NCBI GenBank assembly: GCA_902570265.1
Contig: CACFXF010000001.1
Span: 1-64,000, forward strand
Source of the DNA: an uncultured Alphaproteobacteria bacterium
GTDB taxonomy: Bacteria > Pseudomonadota > Alphaproteobacteria > Rhodobacterales > Rhodobacteraceae
Direction: 5' to 3'
Length of the DNA stretch: 64,000 nucleotides
In this document: positions 31,609-42,008 of the stretch, piece by piece
How positions within the stretch are numbered: position 1 is the first letter of the stretch
Layout: each line of letters starts with the position of its first letter
Notes under the pieces: model-generated
Told to the model about the DNA's origin: nothing
Databases searched by the model: none
The model's input: only the letters and a program-made list of their open reading frames with translations
Made by a program: the position numbers and the translations under genes

Positions 31609-34380
31609 TTGAATATTGAATTAAAAAAAATATCTTTGAGCAAATCATTTCAAATGATGAACTCTTATTTAAAAGAAGAAAATATAATTGGGTGTATTGA
31701 TTTAAATAACAATAATGAAATTAGAAGTAATACACTTGCTCAATTGAAGAGATTTAGAAAAAATATTTCTGGGAAGATAGAAGTAATACTAAAAAAAAAT
31801 CCTTATTTAGCACCTGAGTCCCTTTCTGCATATACACTTATGAATGACACCATGATTCAGTCAGTTTCTAAAATTGTTACAGAATATATGTTCCCCTTAG
31901 TAAGCCCAACTAAAGGAGAATATATATCCGTAGTCGCATTAGGTGGGTATGCAAGGGCAGAGATGGCACCATATTCGGATATAGATCTCTTATTTTTAAC
32001 ACCCTACAAGCAAACAGCTTGGGGTGAAAATGTTATTGAAACGATTTTATATTTATTGTGGGATTTAGGCCTTAAAGTTGGTCACGCAGTTAGAAATATT
32101 GAGGAATGTTTAAGAATTGCCAAAAATGATATTACTGCTAGAACATCACTATTAGAAAATAGATTTCTATTTGGAAGTATTGAATTAGCTAATGAATTAA
32201 ACAAAAGACTTTGGAAAGATATTTTTGAAAAATCTGCCCCTGAGTTTATTGAAAAAAAATTAGAAGAAAGAAATTTAAGACATAAAAAACAAGGATCTGA
32301 GAGATATTTGTTAGAACCTAACATTAAAGAAGGCAAAGGGGGGTTAAGAGATCTACAAACACTTTATTGGATTTCAAAATATGTTTATAAGATTTCAGAT
32401 AAAAATGATTTAATTAACTATAAAATATTTACAAAAAATGATATGGAAATTTTCTTCAAGGCTGAAGATTTTTTGTGGACTATCAGATGTGCTCTTCATA
32501 TTATCACCAAAAGAGCCAATGAAATATTAAGTTTTGATTTACAAGTACCATTAGCAAAGTCTTTAGGTTTTAAAAAAGGATCTGGTTTACTAGCTGTAGA
32601 AAACTTTATGCAAACATATTTTTTACATGCTAAAAATGTGGGTGAGTTAACAAGAATTTTACTTGCTAAAATGGAATCTTTACATGTAAAAAAAAATCCA
32701 AGTTTTGTATCAAAATTAAAAAATGCTATAACTGAAAATAACTTAAAGTTGGATAAAGGTTTTTTTATCTCAAACGGTCGCGTAGATGTAAATGATTCTA
32801 TTAATTTTCTAAAAAATCCACTAAATCAAATAAGACTATTTCAAAATGGACTAAAAAGTAGAAGATTAATCCATCCAAATTCACTTCATTTAATTTCAAA
32901 AAATATAAACAATATTAACAAAAACTTTATAAAAGACCCTGAAGCAGCAAAAATTTTCATTGATGTCCTTCTGAATTATGGAGATCCAGAACGCGCTCTT
33001 AGAAGAATGAATGAAGTAGGTTTTCTTGGGAGATATATACCTGAATTTCAGAAAATCATAGGTATGATGCAATTTAATATGTACCATAAATATACTGTAG
33101 ATGAGCATACTATTCAGTGTATAAAAATATTATCTCAAATTGAGCAAGGTTTTCTCACAGAAGATTTACCATTAGCATCAAAAATTTTAAAAGAGGGAGT
33201 TAATCGAAAAGTTTTATATATGGCTTTACTTCTTCATGATGTAGGTAAAGGAAGGCCAGAAGATCATAGCATTTTGGGATCAAAAATTTCAACTAAGGTT
33301 ACAAAAAGACTTGGTTTTGAAAATCATGATATCAAATTAACATCATGGTTAATAAAAAACCACTTGCTTATGTCTGACATCTCTCAAAAGAGAGATCTAT
33401 CAGAAGAAAAAACTATTCGTGATTTTGCTAATATTGTAAAATCTACAACAAGACTTAGGCTTCTTACAGTTTTAACCGTATGTGATATAAGGGGGGTTGG
33501 ACCTGAAGTATGGAATAATTGGAAAGCTGTGATGATAAGAACTCTTTATTATAAAACAATAAATATTTTAAAAGAAAACTATGAAATTACTTCAAGACCA
33601 GAACAAATTCAAAAGGCAAAATCTGCTTTAAAGGATGAATTAAAACACTGGGGGAAAAAACAAATTGATACTGAAATTAATAGGCATTATGCTGGTTTTT
33701 ATTTGGGTCTAACCACCCAAACACAAGCAATTTTTTCTAATCTTTCAAAAAATATTGATACATTATCCATCAATTCAAAAGTTGAAACTGATCTTGCAAG
33801 AGACGCTACCAAAATTTGTTTCTTGATTGAAGATCATCCAGGAATTTTTTCAAGACTAACTGGTGCAATTGCATTATCCGGTGCAAATGTAATAGATGCT
33901 CGAACCTATACAACTTCAGATGGCTTTGCTACTTCTGTCTTTTGGTTACAAAATAAAGAAGGTAAACCATTTGAGGAAAATAGGTTAAATAAATTAAATC
34001 AAACAATTAATGAAGCATTAAAAGGCCAAATTATTGCACGCGATATTTTGAAAGAAAAAGGAAAAATCAAAAAGAAAGAAAAAGATTTTATAGTGCCTAC
34101 TAACATAACTTTTGATAATGAAGGTTCAGAAATACATACTATCATTGAAATTGAAACAAGAGATCGACTAGGTCTGCTGTATGACTTAGCTAAGACGCTA
34201 AGCAATAATTATATATCTATCTCTTCTGCTATTATTGCTACGTTTGGAGAACAAGCAGTGGATACCTTTTACGTAAAGGATCTATTCGGACTGAAATTAC
34301 ATTCCCTTAGCAAAAGAGAAAAATTAGAACATAAACTTAAAGAAGCTATTCAAGCTGGGACTTTAATAGACCATTATTAA
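31609..34380 (+). CDS. glnD: [protein-PII] uridylyltransferase / bifunctional uridylyl-removing enzyme
   Basis: GGYARAEMAPYSDIDLLFL nucleotidyltransferase, HD motif LLLHDVGKGRPEDHSILG, two C-terminal ACT domains. TTG start in the supplied ORF. Confidence 0.97.
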   Translation: MNIELKKISLSKSFQMMNSYLKEENIIGCIDLNNNNEIRSNTLAQLKRFRKNISGKIEVILKKNPYLAPESLSAYTLMNDTMIQSVSKIVTEYMFPLVSPTKGEYISVVALGGYARAEMAPYSDIDLLFLTPYKQTAWGENVIETILYLLWDLGLKVGHAVRNIEECLRIAKNDITARTSLLENRFLFGSIELANELNKRLWKDIFEKSAPEFIEKKLEERNLRHKKQGSERYLLEPNIKEGKGGLRDLQTLYWISKYVYKISDKNDLINYKIFTKNDMEIFFKAEDFLWTIRCALHIITKRANEILSFDLQVPLAKSLGFKKGSGLLAVENFMQTYFLHAKNVGELTRILLAKMESLHVKKNPSFVSKLKNAITENNLKLDKGFFISNGRVDVNDSINFLKNPLNQIRLFQNGLKSRRLIHPNSLHLISKNINNINKNFIKDPEAAKIFIDVLLNYGDPERALRRMNEVGFLGRYIPEFQKIIGMMQFNMYHKYTVDEHTIQCIKILSQIEQGFLTEDLPLASKILKEGVNRKVLYMALLLHDVGKGRPEDHSILGSKISTKVTKRLGFENHDIKLTSWLIKNHLLMSDISQKRDLSEEKTIRDFANIVKSTTRLRLLTVLTVCDIRGVGPEVWNNWKAVMIRTLYYKTINILKENYEITSRPEQIQKAKSALKDELKHWGKKQIDTEINRHYAGFYLGLTTQTQAIFSNLSKNIDTLSINSKVETDLARDATKICFLIEDHPGIFSRLTGAIALSGANVIDARTYTTSDGFATSVFWLQNKEGKPFEENRLNKLNQTINEALKGQIIARDILKEKGKIKKKEKDFIVPTNITFDNEGSEIHTIIEIETRDRLGLLYDLAKTLSNNYISISSAIIATFGEQAVDTFYVKDLFGLKLHSLSKREKLEHKLKEAIQAGTLIDHY

Positions 34381-34393
34381 TTTTGATAATACT

Positions 34394-35908
34394 ATGCACT
34401 TTAAATCCACTTTTTTAAAAAATTTTCTAACAGTAGGTTTATGGACTTTTGTTAGTCGCATATTTGGTTTTTGTAGAGATATAATGCTAGCCGCATTTCT
34501 AGGTTCAGGTCCTATAGGAGAGGCCTTTATTATAGCATTCTCCCTACCTAATATTTTTCGAAGATTCTTTGCCGAAGGAGCTTTTAATGCTGCATTCGTT
34601 CCAATGTTTAAAAAAAATATGCATAATAAAAAACAGTCCACTGAATTTACCAATAATACATTATCCACGATGATTTTGATATTATTTATCTTCACAATTA
34701 TATCGATAATAATTATGCCTCTTCTAGTTTTTGCCATGGCAAGTGGTTTTGAAAATGATGAAAGGTTTGAAACTTCTGTTATTTATGGACGGATTACATT
34801 TCCATACATTTTTTTTGTTTCATTATCATCTTTATTTGCAGGAATATTAAATTCTTATGGAAAATTTGGAGTGGTTTCTGCAACACCAATTTTTTTAAAT
34901 GTTTTTTTAATTTTTGCAATGATCCTATCCTACATTCTAGATTGGGAAGTAGGAATAATGCTTTGTATTTCAGTTCCTCTTTCTGGAATTTTACAACTGA
35001 TAGTATTAATACATACAACTAGAAAGCTAGGATACTTTCCAAAGTTAAAATTACCAAAATTTAATGGAAAGATTAGAAAACTCCTTATAATTGCTTTACC
35101 AGCAGTTCTTACTGGTGGAGTAATACATATAAATTTGCTGGTAGGTAGACAAATCGCATCTTATTATGAGGGTGCAATCGCGTGGCTTAATTATGCAGAT
35201 AGATTATATCAACTTCCTCTAGGTGTAGTAGGTGTGGCTTTAGGAAGTGTACTTTTACCAAAGTTATCTGAAAAAATTCAGTTAGATAATTCATCTGAGT
35301 TGCATAATGTCGTTAGCCATGCACTAAAAATAGCTGCTATTTTAATTTTTCCTGCCACAGCAGCTTTAATTATTTTACCAGTACCAATTATTACTGTACT
35401 CTTTGAAAGAGGAGAATTTTCTATCATAGACAGTAAAAATACTGCTTCAGCATTATCAATTTATGCTACTGGTTTGCCTGCATTTGTTTTACATAAAATA
35501 TTTACTCCTATATTTTTTTCAAAGGGTGATACTAAAACTCCATTTAAGATTGCAGTTTTTTCTATGCTGGCTAATATAATATTAGCTATAAGCCTAATAG
35601 GTCATTTTGAATTTTTGGCTCCAGTTTTAAGTACAAGCATATCTAGCTGGATAATGGCTTTCGCACTATATTATAAATCAAAAAAACTAGGGTTTTATTT
35701 TGATTGGAAATTAATTAAGGAGATAATTATGATTTTAGTATCTACAATTATTCTTTCCTTAGTTCTTATTTTGGCTCAAAAAGAGTGGTTTTATTTATTA
35801 ACTACTAATAATTTTAGTTTATTTTATTTGATTATACTAATTTCTGCTAGTAGTAGCATTTACTTTTTAACTTTATGGTTTTTTGGTATTTTAAAAAAAA
35901 ATAAATAA
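34394..35908 (+). CDS. murJ: lipid II flippase MurJ
   Basis: VSRIFGFCRDIMLAAFLG, NIFRRFFAEGAFNAAFVPMF; directly downstream of glnD. Confidence 0.97.
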   Translation: MHFKSTFLKNFLTVGLWTFVSRIFGFCRDIMLAAFLGSGPIGEAFIIAFSLPNIFRRFFAEGAFNAAFVPMFKKNMHNKKQSTEFTNNTLSTMILILFIFTIISIIIMPLLVFAMASGFENDERFETSVIYGRITFPYIFFVSLSSLFAGILNSYGKFGVVSATPIFLNVFLIFAMILSYILDWEVGIMLCISVPLSGILQLIVLIHTTRKLGYFPKLKLPKFNGKIRKLLIIALPAVLTGGVIHINLLVGRQIASYYEGAIAWLNYADRLYQLPLGVVGVALGSVLLPKLSEKIQLDNSSELHNVVSHALKIAAILIFPATAALIILPVPIITVLFERGEFSIIDSKNTASALSIYATGLPAFVLHKIFTPIFFSKGDTKTPFKIAVFSMLANIILAISLIGHFEFLAPVLSTSISSWIMAFALYYKSKKLGFYFDWKLIKEIIMILVSTIILSLVLILAQKEWFYLLTTNNFSLFYLIILISASSSIYFLTLWFFGILKKNK

Positions 35909-35982
35909 TAACCTAAATATTGCCTTTTGCTATTAAAAATATATTTATAAAAAATCTTATAAAGTTTGCGAAAGTTTAAAAT

Positions 35983-37002
35983 ATGAATGAAATTAAACAC
36001 AAAAAAAGAATTTTCTCAGGTGTGCAACCTACTGGCAACCTTCACATAGGTAATTATTTGGGAGCAGTAAAAAATTTTGTTAAATTTCAAAGTGCTGGTA
36101 ACGAAACATTATACTGTATTGTTGACTTGCACGCGATAACTGTATGGCAGGATCCAGAAGAACTTAGAAATTCAATCAGAGAGTTAGCAGCAACTTTCGT
36201 TGCTTGTGGTTTAGACTCAAATAAGTCAATTTTATTTAACCAAAGTCAGGTTAGTTCTCACTCTGAATTAGCTTGGGTATTTAATTGTGTTACAAGAGTT
36301 GGGTGGTTAAACAGAATGACACAATTTAAGGATAAAGCAGGCAAGAATAAAGAAAATGCATCAGTTGGACTTTATATCTATCCTTCTTTAATGGCCGCTG
36401 ATATATTGGCGTATCATGCGACACATGTACCAGTAGGGGAAGATCAAAAGCAACATTTAGAATTAACTAGGGATATAGCTACTAAATTTAATAATGACTA
36501 TAAAGTACCTAATTTTTTTCCTTGCCCAGAACCAATTATAGAAAAAACCTCTCCAAGAATTATGAGTCTAAGAGATGGTTCAAAAAAAATGTCTAAGTCT
36601 GAAACTTCAGATATGAGTAGAATAAACCTGACAGACGTTTCAGATCAAATAGCGTTAAAAATAAGAAAAGCTAAGACAGACCAAGATCCTATACCAGAAG
36701 ATATTTCTGGACTTGCGTCTAGACCAGAAGCTAGCAACTTAATAAATATATATTCTTCCTTTAAAGAATGTGATGTACAAGAGGTTTTAAATGATTTTAG
36801 CGGAAAGCCTTTTAGTTTTTTTAAACCTAAACTCACTGAGGTAATTATAAATGAAATCAAACCTATTTCAAAAAAAATAAATGATCTTTTAAAAAATCCT
36901 GACCAGATAGACGATGTAATGAATAATGGCGCCCAAAAAGCTAGTGAAATTTCAAGCCCAATTATAGACTCTACTTTTAAAATTTTAGGTTTAAAAAAAT
37001 AA
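35983..37002 (+). CDS. trpS: tryptophanyl-tRNA synthetase
   Basis: SGVQPTGNLHIGNYLGA (HIGH) and KKMSKS motifs. Confidence 0.98.
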   Translation: MNEIKHKKRIFSGVQPTGNLHIGNYLGAVKNFVKFQSAGNETLYCIVDLHAITVWQDPEELRNSIRELAATFVACGLDSNKSILFNQSQVSSHSELAWVFNCVTRVGWLNRMTQFKDKAGKNKENASVGLYIYPSLMAADILAYHATHVPVGEDQKQHLELTRDIATKFNNDYKVPNFFPCPEPIIEKTSPRIMSLRDGSKKMSKSETSDMSRINLTDVSDQIALKIRKAKTDQDPIPEDISGLASRPEASNLINIYSSFKECDVQEVLNDFSGKPFSFFKPKLTEVIINEIKPISKKINDLLKNPDQIDDVMNNGAQKASEISSPIIDSTFKILGLKK

Positions 37003-37108
37003 TTAAATCAATTTTAATTATCTTTATCTTCTTCCATATTGATATTTTGTTATTATAATGATGAGTTAAATCTATTTTATTTTACTGTGTTTAAGATTTT
37101 ATTAAATA

Positions 37109-37582
37109 TTGAAAGTCTCAATAATGAGAAAATTTTTAGTTGTAATGGATGATAGCCCTGAATTTGTAAATGCATTGCGTTTTGCAGCAATAAGAGCTTC
37201 TAAGACAGGTGGCCAAGTTGAAATTTTAGGAATAATTGCTCCCGAGGAATTTCAACATTGGATAGGAGTAGCCGAACAGATGCGATTTGAAGCAAAAGAG
37301 AGAATTAAAGAACATTTTAATATTTTTGCTGAAATCATAGAAAAAGAGGAAGGCATTATACCTGAGCTAGTTATAAGAGAAGGGGAAAAAGTAACACAAG
37401 TTTTAGAGCAAGTTAAAGAAGATCCTGAGGTTGGAATAATAGTACTAGGCGCCGGTATATCTTCTGAAGGACCTGGACCTCTGGTCACACAGCTAGTCGC
37501 GAGACAAGGCGGTAGTTTACCTGTACCTGTGACAATAGTTCCTGGATCTATGACGAAAGAAGCAATTATTTCAGTTTCATAA
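37109..37582 (+). CDS. universal stress protein (UspA family)
   Basis: RKFLVVMDDSPEFVNALRFAAIRAS, IIVLGAGISSEGPGPLVTQLV. Confidence 0.85.
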   Translation: MKVSIMRKFLVVMDDSPEFVNALRFAAIRASKTGGQVEILGIIAPEEFQHWIGVAEQMRFEAKERIKEHFNIFAEIIEKEEGIIPELVIREGEKVTQVLEQVKEDPEVGIIVLGAGISSEGPGPLVTQLVARQGGSLPVPVTIVPGSMTKEAIISVS

Positions 37583-37631
37583 AAACTCTAGTTTAGAAAG
37601 ATTCTAAATTTTGATTGATTCCTTTTAAACT

Positions 37632-38228
37632 TTGTTGCATAATAAAAAAATAATTGGAGAAATTAGAATGTTTATACAGACAGAATCCACACCAAATCCT
37701 GCAACTCTGAAATTTCTGCCTGGGCATACTGTTTTGCAGAATGGGACTGCAGATTTTCCTTCTAGCGCAAATTCAGACAAATCCCCACTGGCAAAAAGAA
37801 TTTTTAGTGTTGAAGGCGTATCTGGTGTATTTTTTGGGTCTGACTTTATTACAGTAACTAAAGAAAGCGGTACTGAGTGGGAACATATTAAACCCGCCAT
37901 ATTAGGTGTTATCCTTGAACATTTCCAATCAGGAGAACCTACACTCCTCGAGGAAACTGCAGAAAAAAATCATATGGAACATGATGGTCCTGATGCAGAA
38001 ATAGTAAATAAAATTAAAGAATTACTTGACACTCGTGTACGCCCAGCAGTGGCTCAAGATGGTGGTGATATAACTTTTCATGGATTTGAATCAGGAATTG
38101 TTTACTTGCATATGAAGGGAGCATGTGCTGGTTGTCCATCTTCAACAATGACATTAAAAATGGGCATAGAGAATCTCTTAAAACATTTTATACCAGAAGT
38201 GCAGGAAGTTAGACCAATCGCAGCTTAG
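37632..38228 (+). CDS. NifU-like Fe-S cluster scaffold/carrier protein (Nfu type)
   Basis: MFIQTESTPNPATLKFLPG N-terminal Nfu domain; GACAGCPSSTMTLKMGIENLL CxxC domain. The true start is probably the internal ATG (MFIQTEST) near 37668. Confidence 0.93.
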   Translation: MLHNKKIIGEIRMFIQTESTPNPATLKFLPGHTVLQNGTADFPSSANSDKSPLAKRIFSVEGVSGVFFGSDFITVTKESGTEWEHIKPAILGVILEHFQSGEPTLLEETAEKNHMEHDGPDAEIVNKIKELLDTRVRPAVAQDGGDITFHGFESGIVYLHMKGACAGCPSSTMTLKMGIENLLKHFIPEVQEVRPIAA

Positions 38229-38239
38229 ACTTAACAATA

Positions 38240-38893
38240 ATGTCTAATTTAAAGACTATATTGTCAATAGATACAGTACACCCATTATACTCCATAGCTA
38301 TTATTAATTCTGATGATGTTGTGTCAGAAGTTTCTACCAAAAAAGATGAGAAACCTTCTGAACAAATAATAGAATTATTAGATAATTCACTTTTACAAGC
38401 AAATCTTGGAATGCATGACTTAGATTGTATTGCTGTAGGTGTTGGACCAGGTAATTTTACTGGTATTAGAGTAGGAATATCTTTTGCCAAAGGTATCGCT
38501 TTTGCTTTGAATATAAAGTGCTTTGGAATTAATAGATTTCAAACTTTAATTGATTCTGACCTTCCAACATTAGGAATTATTAGTGTAGGAGAAAATTTGT
38601 TCTACACCCAGATGTTTATTAAAAAGAAACCCATTTCAGATCCAGTTGAAGAAAATTTAATAAAAATACTTAATTGCAAATATGCTAAAGATACAATTAT
38701 TTCAGGTGATCATGCTTTAATAATTTCACAAAAATTGGGCTTGAACTATGGAAAAGAAACAAGCATTTCTAAAGCATCAGAATTAGGTTTTTGTCTTAAG
38801 TATTCAGAAACTAACGGACTTATGCCTTCACCTATTTATGTAAAAGAACCTGACGCAAAATTACCTCTAGAACCAGCTCCCAAATTTTTATAA
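38240..38893 (+). CDS. tsaB: tRNA threonylcarbamoyladenosine biosynthesis protein TsaB
   Basis: ILSIDTVHPLYSIAI, VGVGPGNFTGIRVGISFAKGIAFAL. Confidence 0.94.
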   Translation: MSNLKTILSIDTVHPLYSIAIINSDDVVSEVSTKKDEKPSEQIIELLDNSLLQANLGMHDLDCIAVGVGPGNFTGIRVGISFAKGIAFALNIKCFGINRFQTLIDSDLPTLGIISVGENLFYTQMFIKKKPISDPVEENLIKILNCKYAKDTIISGDHALIISQKLGLNYGKETSISKASELGFCLKYSETNGLMPSPIYVKEPDAKLPLEPAPKFL

Positions 38894-38894
38894 A

Positions 38895-39347
38895 TTGATG
38901 GAAAATAAAGTTCTAAAATCTTTAGCAGATGAATTTTCAAATATACATTTAAAAAGTTTTAATCAACAGAACTTAAGGTTTTCTTCAAGATTTATTTTCT
39001 CTTTATTAATAAATCCCCAAATATCATATATTTATAAAAAAAATAAAGGATTTTGTATTTTTAGTATTAATAAAGAAGATGCCGAAATAATTACTATGGC
39101 AATAGTACCAAAATACCAAAATCATGGTATTGGATTTTTAATTCTGAATGAGCTTGAAGAGGTATTACTGAAATATAATTGCAAAAAAATTTTTTTGGAA
39201 GTTGCTTCAAATAACCTGATTGCTTTGCATTTATATAAAAAAGTAGGTTTCAAAAATTTTGGTATAAGAAAAAATTATTATAAAATCTTAAAAGATAAAA
39301 AAGTAGATGCGATTTTAATGAAAAAAGTTGTTAACTTAAAAAAATAA
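38895..39347 (+). CDS. rimI: ribosomal-protein-alanine N-acetyltransferase (GNAT)
   Basis: GNAT motif IVPKYQNHGIGFLILNELEEV, LEVASNNLIALHLYKKVGFKNFGIRKNYY; downstream of tsaB. Confidence 0.9.
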   Translation: MMENKVLKSLADEFSNIHLKSFNQQNLRFSSRFIFSLLINPQISYIYKKNKGFCIFSINKEDAEIITMAIVPKYQNHGIGFLILNELEEVLLKYNCKKIFLEVASNNLIALHLYKKVGFKNFGIRKNYYKILKDKKVDAILMKKVVNLKK

Positions 39348-39445
39348 ATATTTAAATATATTGGGAAACTGAATTCTTTTTATTGCACCCAATTAACAAA
39401 AGTCTCATAATTAGAAATTATTAAAAAGATTTATGAGGACTAGAA

Positions 39446-40474
39446 ATGAATTTTGAAAAATTTTTAAAAATATCAAGTGGAGCATTAGCTGGTGTGCTAC
39501 TTTTGGGGATAAACTCAGCTCATGCATTTACAGCATGTCAAGTAACTGATGTAGGTGGAGTTGACGATAAGAGTTTTAACCAGACCGCATGGAAAGGTGT
39601 TCAAGACGCCGTAGCTAAGCACGGTGTTGATTCCAAATTACTAGAATCCAAATCAGAAACCGACTATGAACCACATTTGAATTCAATGGTAAATGCTGGT
39701 TGTGATGTAATTATAGCAGTCGGATTTTTAATGGGCGAAGCTACAAAAAATGCAGCTGAAGCAAATAAAGATTCTAATTTCACAATAATTGATTTTGCAT
39801 ATGATCCTACAGTTCCAAACATCTTAGGACAGATTTTTGCTACTGATCAGGCTGCTTTTTTAGCTGGCTATTTATCAGCAGGAGTTAGTAAAACTGGTGT
39901 AGTAGGAACTTTTGGGGGAATAAATATTCCACCAGTAACTGGTTTCATGGATGGCTTTGCATGGGGAGTAAAACACTACAACAAAGTAAAAGGAAAAAAT
40001 GTACAAGTGCTAGGTTGGGATCCTGACGCTAAGGAAGGTTTATTTACCAACAACTTTGATTCTACTGATGATGGTAAAGCATTTGCTCAAAACCTATATG
40101 ATGAAGGTGCAGATATCGTAATGCCCGTTGCAGGTCCTGTAGGTTTAGGTTCAGCTTCTTTGGCTGATGAGCTTGGAAGCGATAAACTTAAAATTATTGG
40201 TGTAGATGGTGACTGGACACAAACTGATCCTGCTAGAAAAGGTGTGTATCTTACATCAGTATTAAAGAAAATGGATGTAACAGTTTTAAGTGTAATTGAA
40301 TCAGTTAAATCTGGATCTTATTCTGGAGGTATTACAGTTGGAACATTAGAGAATGGGGGTGTAGGAATTGCACCTTACCATGATTTAGCGAGTGAAGTTT
40401 CCAGTGAATTGGCCTCAGAAGTAGAAACTCTACGAAAGGGAATTATATCCGGTTCTATCGTAATGAATAAATAA
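39446..40474 (+). CDS. BMP family ABC transporter substrate-binding protein (nucleoside-type)
   Basis: Signal peptide; CQVTDVGGVDDKSFNQTAWKGVQDA, followed by ATPase and two permeases. Confidence 0.92.
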   Translation: MNFEKFLKISSGALAGVLLLGINSAHAFTACQVTDVGGVDDKSFNQTAWKGVQDAVAKHGVDSKLLESKSETDYEPHLNSMVNAGCDVIIAVGFLMGEATKNAAEANKDSNFTIIDFAYDPTVPNILGQIFATDQAAFLAGYLSAGVSKTGVVGTFGGINIPPVTGFMDGFAWGVKHYNKVKGKNVQVLGWDPDAKEGLFTNNFDSTDDGKAFAQNLYDEGADIVMPVAGPVGLGSASLADELGSDKLKIIGVDGDWTQTDPARKGVYLTSVLKKMDVTVLSVIESVKSGSYSGGITVGTLENGGVGIAPYHDLASEVSSELASEVETLRKGIISGSIVMNK

Positions 40475-40506
40475 ATTTTATAAAAAAACTGGGACGAAAC
40501 AAACCT

Positions 40507-42006
40507 GTGAAATTAAAGTTAAATGAAATCAGTAAAAGTTTCGGCCCAGTTAAAGCTAACTCAGATATTAATTTAACTGTTGACTGCGGTGAAATCTTAG
40601 GTTTGCTTGGTGAAAACGGTGCAGGCAAAACCACGCTAATGAATATATTAACTGGTTTATATAAACCTGATAGTGGATCTATATTGATTGATAGCCAATT
40701 AAAAGAATTTCATAATCCTAGAGAAGCAAATAAAAATGGTGTAGGAATGGTTCATCAGCATTTTATGTTGGTACCAGTTTTTTCAGTTACAGAAAATATA
40801 ATCTTGGGTGCTGAACCTACAACTATATTTAATAAAATAGATCTAACTAATGCTAAAGAAAAAGTATTAAAAATAAGTTCAGAATATAATTTGGATGTTG
40901 ATCCTGACCAACTAATTGAAAAATTACCCGTTGGAATACAACAAAGAGTTGAAATTATAAAAATATTATTTCGAGATGCAGAGATTTTGATTTTTGATGA
41001 ACCTACTGCAGTCCTTACTCCACAAGAAGTAATAGAATTTTTTGCGATAATTAAAAACTTAAAAAAGGCTGGGAAGGCTATTGTCTTCATTACGCATAAA
41101 TTACACGAAGTATTAGAGGTATGTGATCGTATAAATGTTTTAAGAAGTGGGAAAATTGTAGGAGAAGAACTTCCAAAAAAAACAAATAATAAGAAATTAG
41201 CAGAATTGATGGTTGGTAGAAAAGTAAATCTTAAGACAAGTAGACAAATTGTAGAAAAAGGAGAGGTATTATTAGAAGTAAATAATTTAAGTATTTTATC
41301 AGAAAACAAAGAACCTTTATTATCAAATTTGGATGTAAAACTGCATAAAAATGAAATTCTAGGTATTGCTGGTGTTCAAGGAAATGGTCAAACGGAATTC
41401 ATTGAAGCACTTACTGGATTAAGAAAAATATCAAGTGGGAAAATTTCTTATTTTGGTAAAGAATGCAAAAATTTTTCACCAAGAAAGATTCATCAACTAG
41501 GAGTTAGACACATACCAGAAGACAGACAGAAACAAGGGCTAATTGGTGATTTTTCTTTAACTGAAAATATTATCCTTAACACTTATTACGAAAAAAAATT
41601 TTCAAATAATATAGCTTTAAATTGGTCTAATGCTAAAAAAGAAGCAAAAAGGATTATTGAAAAATTTGATGTAAGAACAAACTCAGAAGAAATAATTGCA
41701 GATAAATTATCAGGAGGGAACCAGCAAAAACTTTTAATTGGTAGAGAGATGTCAAGATCAATTAATCTACTTATAGCATCTCAACCAACACGTGGTGTTG
41801 ATGTTGGATCAATAGAATATATCCATAATCAAATTGTTATGGCTAGAAATAAAGGAATTGGAGTATTATTGAATTCCACTGAATTAGACGAAATTATTGC
41901 TTTATCAGATAGAATAATTGTATTCTATGAAGGTAGAGTAATTGCAGAATTTCCATCTAATGCAGACCCAAATATAATTGGACTTGCGATGGCTGGGGTA
42001 AATTAA
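40507..42006 (+). CDS. ABC transporter ATP-binding protein (duplicated ATPase domains, sugar/nucleoside type)
   Basis: GLLGENGAGKTTLMNILTGL, IFDEPTAVLTPQEV, second domain LSGGNQQKLLIGREMSR. Confidence 0.95.
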   Translation: MKLKLNEISKSFGPVKANSDINLTVDCGEILGLLGENGAGKTTLMNILTGLYKPDSGSILIDSQLKEFHNPREANKNGVGMVHQHFMLVPVFSVTENIILGAEPTTIFNKIDLTNAKEKVLKISSEYNLDVDPDQLIEKLPVGIQQRVEIIKILFRDAEILIFDEPTAVLTPQEVIEFFAIIKNLKKAGKAIVFITHKLHEVLEVCDRINVLRSGKIVGEELPKKTNNKKLAELMVGRKVNLKTSRQIVEKGEVLLEVNNLSILSENKEPLLSNLDVKLHKNEILGIAGVQGNGQTEFIEALTGLRKISSGKISYFGKECKNFSPRKIHQLGVRHIPEDRQKQGLIGDFSLTENIILNTYYEKKFSNNIALNWSNAKKEAKRIIEKFDVRTNSEEIIADKLSGGNQQKLLIGREMSRSINLLIASQPTRGVDVGSIEYIHNQIVMARNKGIGVLLNSTELDEIIALSDRIIVFYEGRVIAEFPSNADPNIIGLAMAGVN

Positions 42007-42008
42007 TA

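Noticed and set aside
34363-34737. 124-aa minus-strand ORF overlapping the murJ start
   Set aside because: Antisense to murJ, no family resemblance, no separate ribosome-binding context.
40755-41309. 184-aa minus-strand ORF
   Set aside because: Antisense shadow of the ABC ATPase gene 40507..42006, with no recognisable domain.
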